A DNA stretch of 64,000 nt from Persicitalea sp038235275. Lineage in GTDB: Bacteria; Bacteroidota; Bacteroidia; Cytophagales; Spirosomataceae. Shown here in pieces: positions 17,526 through 24,034 of the stretch. The notes beneath the pieces are model-generated. The model worked only from the letters and a program-made list of their open reading frames with translations, did not search any database and had not been told where the DNA came from. The position numbers and the translations under genes were made by a program. Numbering within the stretch: position 1 is the first letter of the stretch; every line of letters begins with the position of its first letter. The DNA is taken from assembly GCA_038235275.1 (NCBI GenBank), contig JBBSUC010000013.1:1-64000 (forward strand). Reading direction: 5' to 3'.

Positions 17526-18520
17526 AAATCCTCGTCAAAGGCAATTTTGTGCGCCGACTCTTTATCGGTGACGCCGGACATGACGCCCGCTTTCTGGTAC
17601 TCGCCGACGCGCTTCTCGAAGAAGTTGGTCTTGCCAGGCAGCGAAATCAACTCCATGAAATCGAAAGGATTGGAAGTACCAAAGTGCTTGGCGCAGCCCA
17701 AACGCTCGAGCCAGAAATCGCAGACAAACTCGATGTACTGCTTCATTAGCTCGGCGTTCATGCCGATCAATGATACGGGCAGCGCCTCGGAGATGAACTC
17801 TTTCTCGATTTCCACGGCATCCAGCATAATTTCCAAGACACGGGACTCGGGTAGCTTGTTCCTGATGTGATCCGTGTAGAGCAGGCAGGCGAACTCGCAG
17901 TGCAGTCCTTCATCGCGGGAAATAAGCTCGTTGGAGAACGACAGTCCAGGCATCAAACCCCGCTTTTTCAACCAAAAAATCGAGCAAAACGAACCCGAGA
18001 AGAAAATGCCTTCTACCGCCGCAAAGGCGATGATGCGCTCAGTGAATTCGGGACTGTTGATCCATTTCAAAGCCCATTCCGCCTTTTTTTGGACGCAGGG
18101 AACCGTGTCGATGGCCCGAAGCAGGTAATCCTTCTCGGTGGGGTCTTTAATGTAGGTGTCGATCAGCAGCGAGTAGGTTTCGGAGTGGATGTTCTCCATC
18201 GCGATCTGGAAACCGTAGAAGCACTTGGCCTCGGCGTACTGCACTTCGCTGAGGAAGTTGATCGCCAGATTTTCGTTCACTATGCCGTCGGAAGCCGCAA
18301 AAAAGGCCAGGATATGCGAGATAAAATGCCGCTCGTTGTCGGTCAGGTTGTTCCAGTCCTTCATGTCCTGTCCCAGATCGATTTCCTCCGCCGTCCAGAA
18401 CGACGCCTCGTGGCGTTTGTACATGTGCCAAATATCCTGATGCTTGATGGGAAAAAGAACAAACCGCAGCGGATCTTCGGTCAGGAGCGGCTCGTGGGCC
18501 ATAGTGCTTACTTGTGACAT
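17522..18520 (-). CDS. nrdB: Ribonucleoside-diphosphate reductase class Ia small subunit (R2), eukaryote-like
   Basis: 332 residues (an internal ATG at codon 7, 18502, is an alternative start). It carries the di-iron and radical region CFYGFQIAMENIHSETYSLL, strikingly like eukaryotic R2, plus EIDLGQDMKDW at the front and GLHCEFACLLY further on, and ends in the acidic tail AFDEDF that docks into the large subunit. It generates the tyrosyl radical used by NrdA to reduce ribonucleotides. nrdA is not in the window, so the two subunits are encoded apart. A TTG-N20-TATTTTTG promoter lies about 85 bases upstream. Confidence 0.95.
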   Translation of the reverse strand: MSQVSTMAHEPLLTEDPLRFVLFPIKHQDIWHMYKRHEASFWTAEEIDLGQDMKDWNNLTDNERHFISHILAFFAASDGIVNENLAINFLSEVQYAEAKCFYGFQIAMENIHSETYSLLIDTYIKDPTEKDYLLRAIDTVPCVQKKAEWALKWINSPEFTERIIAFAAVEGIFFSGSFCSIFWLKKRGLMPGLSFSNELISRDEGLHCEFACLLYTDHIRNKLPESRVLEIMLDAVEIEKEFISEALPVSLIGMNAELMKQYIEFVCDFWLERLGCAKHFGTSNPFDFMELISLPGKTNFFEKRVGEYQKAGVMSGVTDKESAHKIAFDEDF

Positions 18521-18602
18521 GAATATGAAGGTGTTTTTTGTAGTAAAAGTGAAAGGTACAACGGCGCGCTGAACAGAATTGTTAGCGGGATTTTGGAATA
18601 AA

Positions 18603-18633
18603 CAAAAATACGACGCTAAGCCGTGAAATTCAA
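18603..18633 (-). promoter_or_regulatory. Promoter of nrdB (TTG-N20-TATTTTTG)
   Basis: Minus-strand TTG (18631-18633) and TATTTTTG (18603-18610) with 20-base spacing fit the Bacteroidota consensus. Leader to 18520 would be about 80 bases. The rest of the gap 18521-18769 holds no gene that I can support. Confidence 0.55.
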
Positions 18634-18769
18634 GCCACCATTGCCTGTGGCTGATGGTTGTTGGGAATAGTTATATTCTGAGAAAGGCAAAGATTTAGCC
18701 CTCAACCGTTTCACTAAATAAAAACCTCAGAAAATGAAAACGTCGGCAAGACTTGCGGTTTGAAGTCTT

Positions 18770-18777
18770 TACTTTTG
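18770..18777 (+). promoter_or_regulatory. Candidate -7 box (TACTTTTG) for the glycosyltransferase
   Basis: TACTTTTG fits TAnnTTTG and lies 32 bases before the GTG at 18810. Being inside the longer open frame from 18753, it supports the GTG start. The -33 region is poor. Confidence 0.45.
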
Positions 18778-18809
18778 TTTTCAGGAAATTTTTCAACCAA
18801 ACATCGCCC

Positions 18810-19679
18810 GTGAAAATCGTCGGCTTCACTATCATCAAAGACGCCCTGCTGAATGACTATCCCATCGTCGAGGCCATCCGCTCCGTCCTGCCCGTGGTGG
18901 ACGAGATGCTCGTCAGCGTGGGGCAGGGCGAGGACGGGACGCTGGAACTGATCGAAAGTATCGGCTCGGATAAGTTGCGCATTGTACGCTCCGAATGGGA
19001 TATGTCGCTGCGGCAGGGCGGCAAAGTACTGGCCGTCGAAACCGACAAAGCCTACCGCCAACTCCCCACCGACGCCGACTGGGTGCTCTACATTCAGGGC
19101 GACGAGGTGCTGCCTGAAAAATACCAAGCCACCGTGCGCGCGAACTGCGAACGCTACGCTCAGAATCCCGAAGTGGAAGGCTTACTATTCGACTACCTAC
19201 ACTTTTACGGCACCTACGACTACGTCGGCGACAGCCGTACTTGGTACCGTCACGAGGTCAGGATCATCCGCCGCGACCCGGCTATTTCGGCCTACCGCGA
19301 TGCCCAGGGCTTTCGTAAGGGCAACGAAAAGCTGCGCGTCAAGCACTCGGGCGCGGCGATTTATCATTACGGCTGGGTAAAGAGTCCGGCGCAGATGAAG
19401 AAGAAAATGAAAAATGTGGGGCGTTTCTGGAATGAGGAAGAGGCATGGAACACAATGCTCGCCAGCGGCGATTTCTTCGACTACTCCCAGTTCGACTCCC
19501 TCACCCGCTTCACCGAACCCCATCCCGAAGTCATGCGCGAGCGCATCGCCCGGCAAGACTGGCAAGTGGAGCTGGATTTGAGTAAAAAGAAGTTTGATCT
19601 GAAAGACCGTTTGCTCTATTGGTTCGAGAAGAAGACAGGTATCCGGCTCTTTGAATTCACCAATTTCAAGCGCGTTTGA
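18810..19679 (+). CDS. Family 2-like glycosyltransferase
   Basis: 289 residues from GTG 18810 (VKIVGFTIIKDA), chosen over the ATG at 18753 because the family starts at this strand and a promoter box lies between them. GT-A features: an N-terminal strand followed by DYPIVEAIRSVLPVVDEMLVSVG, then DWVLYIQGDEVLP, where D-x-D is represented by GDE, and a C-terminal helical part (KKMKNVGRFWNEEEAW). Similar proteins are annotated as glycosyltransferases in Bacteroidota and are thought to add sugars to surface glycans or lipids. Donor and acceptor are unknown. No neighbouring polysaccharide genes, so its pathway cannot be assigned. Confidence 0.82.
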   Translation: MKIVGFTIIKDALLNDYPIVEAIRSVLPVVDEMLVSVGQGEDGTLELIESIGSDKLRIVRSEWDMSLRQGGKVLAVETDKAYRQLPTDADWVLYIQGDEVLPEKYQATVRANCERYAQNPEVEGLLFDYLHFYGTYDYVGDSRTWYRHEVRIIRRDPAISAYRDAQGFRKGNEKLRVKHSGAAIYHYGWVKSPAQMKKKMKNVGRFWNEEEAWNTMLASGDFFDYSQFDSLTRFTEPHPEVMRERIARQDWQVELDLSKKKFDLKDRLLYWFEKKTGIRLFEFTNFKRV

Positions 19680-19708
19680 CAGACTGTTATTGAAGACTGA
19701 ATTCGTCT

Positions 19709-19732
19709 AAAAAAGAAAGCCCTTTCAGGGCT
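19709..19732 (-). terminator. Rho-independent terminator of the M16 peptidase operon
   Basis: On the minus strand a perfect 6-bp GC-rich stem (AGCCCT/AGGGCT, 19718-19732, 3-base loop) is followed by TTTCTTTTTT. It lies about 30 bases after the stop at 19764. Read on the plus strand it follows the glycosyltransferase without a T run. Confidence 0.78.
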
Positions 19733-19763
19733 AGGTGTACGCCCTTCTCAACTCTCAACTACA

Positions 19764-21140
19764 TTAAAACCCCTCATCCTTAATCTCCTTCTCCGTAATC
19801 TTCCCGTACTTTTTCACCGCGTCGCGGATTTCGTCGGCCTTACCGACTAACACGAACTGCAGTTTGTCTTTGGGGAAATACTTGTCGATGATATCGTTAG
19901 CCTGTGCTACCGTCATCCCGTCCACTTTGGTTTGGAAGGTATTGATGTAGTTTTCATCGAAGCCGTACGTGAACATATCCGTCAGCAACCCCGCCAACGC
20001 GCCCGCCGACTCGTAGTTGGGCGGAAAATCTCCCTTTACATAAGCTTTGGCCGAGGCCAGAATCTCGTCGTTCAGACCCGCGCGGTGCAGGCTATCGAGT
20101 ACCTGCAAAGCCAGGTCGATGGCCGGGACAGTCGTAGAGTTTTTGGTAAATGTGCTGATATAGAACGTTCCGCCCTGCTTGTAGCGGTTGAAACGACTGC
20201 CCGCGCCGTAGGTTAGGCCCGAGTTGACGCGCAGGGCGTCGTTGAGCCAAGATGTGAACCGTCCGCCCAAAATCGTATTGACGACCAGCAACGGCACGTA
20301 ATCGGGGTTGTCGTAGGCCACACCCTTGCCACCAATGAGGAATGTCGTTTCCCGCGCATCGGGCTTGTTGACGAGCAACACGCGGCTGTTTGGAAAGTCG
20401 ATTTTAGGAGCCGTGCCTTTGGCGGCGGTGGACTTTTCCGTTTTCCAGTCACCGAACAGCGCCGTGATACGCTGCTTCATATCGGCGGTTTTGAAATCAC
20501 CCACAACGGCGATGGCGGCGCGGTCGGTCGTGTAGTTTTTTTTGTAAAAAGCCTTAGCGTCGGCGGGGCTGATTTTCGTGATCGTGGACGTGGTACCGTC
20601 GGTGGGCGTGGCGTAGGGGTGCTGGTCGAAGACCATTTTATTGAAGTAGTTGCCAATCACCGCGCGGGGGCTTTCCTTTTGCTGGGTGAGTTGCAACAGC
20701 GCCCGCTGTTTGTGCTTGTCAAATTCCGTGGCGTCGAAGTTTGGGTTTTCCAACACTTCCTGCAAAATATCGAACATCTTGTCGGCGTCCTTCACCGCAA
20801 AAGACAGGCTGATTCGGGCGCTTTCCTTGCCCGCGCTGCTACTGAGTCGCGCCCCCACGTAGTCGGTAGCTTCCTCAATTTGCTCCTTGGTGTATTTTTT
20901 AGTGCCAAAAAGCAGGGCGTCGGCGGTCATACTCGCCAGGCCGTAGCGGTCGCCGTCCTGCGTCGAACCCGCGTCGAATACCGTCGAAGTATAAATCAGC
21001 GGCACTTCGTGCTGCTCCATGAGATACACCGTCAAGCCGTTTTTGAGTTTGAATTTCTCGTAGGATGGGACTTTGAAGTTGTTCTGAGCCTGGGCAGTAA
21101 GGACGCAGAGGATAAGAAAGGCGCTTAGTATATTTTTCAT
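19764..21140 (-). CDS. M16 family peptidase-like subunit lacking the zinc motif (non-catalytic partner)
   Basis: 458 residues with a signal peptide (ILSAFLILCVLTAQAQ), so periplasmic. It has the two M16 lobes, including NGLTVYLMEQHEVPL, AGSTQDGDRYGLASMTADAL and GGRFTSWLNDALRVNSGLTYGAGS, but the position of the inverted zinc motif HxxEH reads ASMTADALLF, so the metal ligands are absent. In known heterodimeric M16B peptidases one subunit carries the zinc and the other supplies the R/Y substrate-binding pair; RVNSGLTYGAGS provides that R and Y. It lies 30 bases downstream of the catalytic subunit gene, and the two surely work as a pair. Confidence 0.88.
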   Translation of the reverse strand: MKNILSAFLILCVLTAQAQNNFKVPSYEKFKLKNGLTVYLMEQHEVPLIYTSTVFDAGSTQDGDRYGLASMTADALLFGTKKYTKEQIEEATDYVGARLSSSAGKESARISLSFAVKDADKMFDILQEVLENPNFDATEFDKHKQRALLQLTQQKESPRAVIGNYFNKMVFDQHPYATPTDGTTSTITKISPADAKAFYKKNYTTDRAAIAVVGDFKTADMKQRITALFGDWKTEKSTAAKGTAPKIDFPNSRVLLVNKPDARETTFLIGGKGVAYDNPDYVPLLVVNTILGGRFTSWLNDALRVNSGLTYGAGSRFNRYKQGGTFYISTFTKNSTTVPAIDLALQVLDSLHRAGLNDEILASAKAYVKGDFPPNYESAGALAGLLTDMFTYGFDENYINTFQTKVDGMTVAQANDIIDKYFPKDKLQFVLVGKADEIRDAVKKYGKITEKEIKDEGF

Positions 21141-21170
21141 TTTTGAATTTTTGTCCGTTCAACTTCCAAA

Positions 21171-22487
21171 TCAATTGGCTTTTTCAGGTAATAAATATCC
21201 TACCGTCCGGTTGCGTTCGGTGAAATATTTCGCCGCCACGCGCTTAATGTCCGCCGGGGTCACTTTTTCGTAGAGCTTGGGCGCGTCGTAGAGTTTACGA
21301 TAATCGCCAAAAAACACTTCGTAGGTGCCGATGCTGTTGGCTTTGCCGTTGATGGTCTCGATGGTGCGGTAGAACTCCATCAGCTTCTGATTCTTCACCT
21401 TCTGCAACTCCCGCTCGCTGACTTCCTTTTGAATGAGGTCGTCGATCTGCGCCTCGATGGCTTTTTCCAGTTCCTGGGCCGAAATGCCATTGCCCGCCAC
21501 GCCGTAGATGTAAAAAAGATTCGGGTCGAAGCCGTCGCCCATGAAACTGAACACCTGACTCGCCAGCGTGGTGTCCATGACGAGTGCCTTGGTCAGCCGT
21601 GATGAATTGCCCGACGTCAACAAATTACTCAGCAAATCCAGGGCGTAATAGTCTTCATTGCCGGTTTCGGGCGTGTGGTAGGCCAGCAGAATATTGGGCG
21701 TCGTGATGTCCTTGTAAGCCGTTACGCGGCGTTCGCCGTTTTGTTCCGGCTCCACCGTCCGCACCTTAGGCGGCAGGCCGCGCGCGGGAATGGGGGCCAT
21801 GTATTGGTCGGCCAGTTTTTTGACCTGCGCCAGCGTAATGTCGCCCACCACGACCACCGTGGCGTTGTTGGGTGCGTAGTAAGTTTTGAAATAATTCTCC
21901 AAATCCTGCTGCGTCCAGCTTTTGATGTCCGACTCGAAGCCAATCACCGGAAACATATAGGGATGTTCCGTAAAAGCCGTCGCGCTCACCAACTGACTGA
22001 TGGATTGAAAGTTGCTGTTCTCCAAACCCGTGCTGCGCTCCGAGAGCACCACCCCGCGCTCGCTCTGCACCATCGTGGAGTCGATGCTGAGGTCGGCAAT
22101 GCGGTCGGATTCCAGCTTAAAAATAGTTTCGAGGGCGTCTTTCTGGAACCAGTCGGTATAGACCGTCACGTTCTCGGTGGTGTAGGCGTTGTTGGAACCA
22201 CCGTTGGCCTCCATCGTGCGGTCAAATTGCTTGGGGCCGTATTTTTTGGAACCGTTGAACATCATGTGTTCGAAAAAATGCGACAGCCCCGTAATGCCGG
22301 GCACTTCGTTCCGCGACCCCACTTTCCAGAAAAAGTACATATTGGCCGTAGGAATCGAATGGTCTTCCAGCACCAGAAACTTCATGCCGTTGGGCAACGT
22401 GAACGACTTGACGTCGTCGGGCGAGTTCTGGGCAAAGGAGGCAAAACTCGCCAGCCACAGCACCAGGCCTGCTACTATTTTTTTCAT
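21171..22487 (-). CDS. M16 family zinc peptidase, catalytic subunit
   Basis: 438 residues from the ATG at 22487, which opens directly into a signal peptide (KKIVAGLVLWLASFASFAQ); an in-frame ATG at 22634 would add a non-signal leader and overlap the aldolase stop. The inverted zinc motif HFFEH is at residues 70-74 with the usual downstream Glu in the DALETIFKLESDR region, so it should be an active metallopeptidase in the periplasm. First gene of a two-gene operon with the motif-less partner; a TACCTTTG box lies 28 bases upstream and a terminator follows the second gene. Confidence 0.92.
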   Translation of the reverse strand: MKKIVAGLVLWLASFASFAQNSPDDVKSFTLPNGMKFLVLEDHSIPTANMYFFWKVGSRNEVPGITGLSHFFEHMMFNGSKKYGPKQFDRTMEANGGSNNAYTTENVTVYTDWFQKDALETIFKLESDRIADLSIDSTMVQSERGVVLSERSTGLENSNFQSISQLVSATAFTEHPYMFPVIGFESDIKSWTQQDLENYFKTYYAPNNATVVVVGDITLAQVKKLADQYMAPIPARGLPPKVRTVEPEQNGERRVTAYKDITTPNILLAYHTPETGNEDYYALDLLSNLLTSGNSSRLTKALVMDTTLASQVFSFMGDGFDPNLFYIYGVAGNGISAQELEKAIEAQIDDLIQKEVSERELQKVKNQKLMEFYRTIETINGKANSIGTYEVFFGDYRKLYDAPKLYEKVTPADIKRVAAKYFTERNRTVGYLLPEKAN

Positions 22488-22514
22488 AATTTTTCTAAAA
22501 ATCAATTGGTGTTG

Positions 22515-22522
22515 CAAAGGTA
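22515..22522 (-). promoter_or_regulatory. Candidate -7 box (TACCTTTG) of the M16 operon
   Basis: Minus-strand TACCTTTG fits TAnnTTTG and predicts a start about 20 bases before the ATG at 22487, excluding the upstream ATG at 22634. Confidence 0.5.
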
Positions 22523-22602
22523 GTGCGGTACGGTCGGACTGTCGCACAGCTTCCAGCCCGTTTTTTGTTGCTGAATCTTGCAATCGTGACTGAAAAAGCA
22601 TC

Positions 22603-23364
22603 TTATACCCGAAGTTTCCGCAACCCCTCGCCAACCGCCTGTTGCAACGAAAAAGTATCCGTCAGCGGCGTTACCATCCGAAAGCCCATTTCCCGCATCT
22701 TGATAGCGTTCTCCGGCGTCCCGCAGTGCACCGCCGCCAGTAGGTTGTTTTTAGCGGCCACATTCAGCACGTTATCCAGCATCCCCAGCAGCACGGGATC
22801 GTCGAAATCGGCCATCTTTTCCAGCCCCGTCGTCATGCACAAATCCCAGGTACCCACGTACAGCGCGTCCAGCGTGGGCGTTTGAGCAATGTCGGCCAGG
22901 TTTTTATAGCCATCCGCCGTTTCGATCATCGCCATCGTCAGGGTTTCGTCGTTGGCGGTGCGGAGATACGCGGTTTCGTTCCCCAGCGACGCCCGCAGCG
23001 GCCCGATGCTGCGGTAGCCCTGCGGTGGGTAGCGGCAGGCCTGCACGAAGGCTTCGGTTTCGGCGCGGGTGTTGAGCATCGGACAAATGATGCCCTGCGC
23101 CCCGGCGTCGAGCATCCGCATATGCTGGGCCGGGTCGTTCCAGGCTACCCGCACCAAGGGTACGGTGTCGGTGGTGGCGATGGCCTGCAACATGGGCAGA
23201 ATCGCGGTCAAGTCGGTAGCCAGGCCATGTTGCGCGTCAATGGTCAGGGTGTCGAAACCCGCGTGGGCCATGACTTCGGCGGTCCAGGAAGTAGGGATGG
23301 TCAGCCAGCCGTTGACGATCGTTTCGCCGTCGCGCCAGCGCTGTTTGAGGGAGTTGGTGGTCAT
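22603..23364 (-). CDS. HpcH/HpaI family class II aldolase (2-oxo-3-deoxy-acid or citrate-lyase-like)
   Basis: 253 residues, normal for the HpaI group. TIM-barrel motifs: FDTLTIDAQHG (strand 2 with Asp/His), VPLVRVAWNDP (strand with the catalytic Arg), AGAQGIICPMLNT, YRSIGPLRA (equivalent to GxRSxGP), MAMIETADG with the metal-binding Glu, and YVGTWDLCMTTG, equivalent to the GPxDLxxSxG motif with the metal-binding Asp. Such enzymes cleave or form 2-oxo-3-deoxy acids or related compounds using a divalent metal. The substrate is not deducible and no sugar-acid pathway genes are adjacent. Its stop is 115 bases upstream of the M16 operon on the same strand. Confidence 0.88.
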   Translation of the reverse strand: MTTNSLKQRWRDGETIVNGWLTIPTSWTAEVMAHAGFDTLTIDAQHGLATDLTAILPMLQAIATTDTVPLVRVAWNDPAQHMRMLDAGAQGIICPMLNTRAETEAFVQACRYPPQGYRSIGPLRASLGNETAYLRTANDETLTMAMIETADGYKNLADIAQTPTLDALYVGTWDLCMTTGLEKMADFDDPVLLGMLDNVLNVAAKNNLLAAVHCGTPENAIKMREMGFRMVTPLTDTFSLQQAVGEGLRKLRV

Positions 23365-23403
23365 TTGGGGATTTGAAAATTAAACAAAATGGAGACTGGG
23401 ATT

Positions 23404-23441
23404 ATCCATTTTGGATACAGGAATAAAGATTCTTATTTTTG
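23404..23441 (+). promoter_or_regulatory. Promoter and candidate operator of the toxin-antitoxin pair
   Basis: TTTG (23410-23413) and TATTTTTG (23434-23441) are spaced by 20 bases, a very good Bacteroidota promoter, about 26 bases before the antitoxin ATG at 23468. A perfect palindrome ATCCA-TTT-TGGAT (23404-23416) covers the -33 element, a sensible site for autorepression by the antitoxin or the complex. Confidence 0.62.
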
Positions 23442-23467
23442 TTTTTAATACTAAACATCAACCCATT

Positions 23468-23695
23468 ATGGCTACGCTGATTTTAGAAGTACAGGAGAAA
23501 AAACTCAAATTTCTTAAAGATATACTTGAGCATTTTTCCTTTGTGACAATTCGAGATACTGAATTCGAAGAGGACACCGACGAGCAAGTTATCGAAAACA
23601 TCCGGCAAGGGGTTAGGGAAATGCAACTCATAGAGCAAGGCAAAGCGAAATCCACTCCGTTTTGTGAGTTTCTGAGCGAACTAGATGAAGTATAG
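23468..23695 (+). CDS. Antitoxin of a type II toxin-antitoxin pair
   Basis: 75 residues from the ATG at 23468 (MATLILEVQEKKLKFL). An N-terminal amphipathic stretch is followed by an acidic middle (FEEDTDEQVIEN) and a C-terminal segment that would wrap the toxin. No clear ribbon-helix-helix or HTH consensus; size, acidity and an 11-base overlap with the toxin gene identify it. It should neutralise the downstream toxin and may repress the promoter through the palindrome at 23404-23416. Confidence 0.8.
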   Translation: MATLILEVQEKKLKFLKDILEHFSFVTIRDTEFEEDTDEQVIENIRQGVREMQLIEQGKAKSTPFCEFLSELDEV

Positions 23696-24014
23696 ACTCG
23701 AAACCATTGCCCCTTTCAAGCGTGAGGCCAAACGTTTACTCAAAAAATATCCCTCCCTTCGTGCTGAGATTGAAGAATTGGGAGCGCATTTACAAGAAAA
23801 CCCATTTACAGGTACACCTCTGAAAAATGGCTTTTACAAAATCCGGCTTGGAATCCGTTCCAAAGGAAAAGGCCGACGCGGTGGTGCCAGAATCATCACT
23901 TGTGTGAAAGTTATCGCCGAAACAGTTTACCTGGTATCCATTTACGATAAGTCGGAACAGTCGGATATTTCCGATAGTACCTTGGAAAGTTTGTTTTCCG
24001 AAATTCCAGAATAA
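23685..24014 (+). CDS. RelE/ParE-superfamily toxin
   Basis: 109 residues, basic. RelE-fold pattern: FKREAKRLLKKYPSL (first helices), LGAHLQENPFTGTPLKNGFYKIRLGI (the turn and strand typical of this superfamily), GGARIITCVKVIAETVYLVSIYDKSEQ. The YLVxIYDKSE ending is typical of RelE-like mRNA interferases in Bacteroidota, although whether it cleaves mRNA or acts on gyrase like ParE cannot be decided. The start overlaps the antitoxin stop by 11 bases. Slightly lower GC than its neighbours fits an acquired module. Confidence 0.86.
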   Translation: MKYRLETIAPFKREAKRLLKKYPSLRAEIEELGAHLQENPFTGTPLKNGFYKIRLGIRSKGKGRRGGARIITCVKVIAETVYLVSIYDKSEQSDISDSTLESLFSEIPE

Positions 24015-24034
24015 ATCGAATCAAAGCGCAAAGC

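Noticed and set aside
22488..22634. Extended start of the catalytic M16 gene at 22634
   Set aside because: The added leader lacks signal character, overlaps the aldolase gene and lies upstream of the -7 box at 22515-22522.
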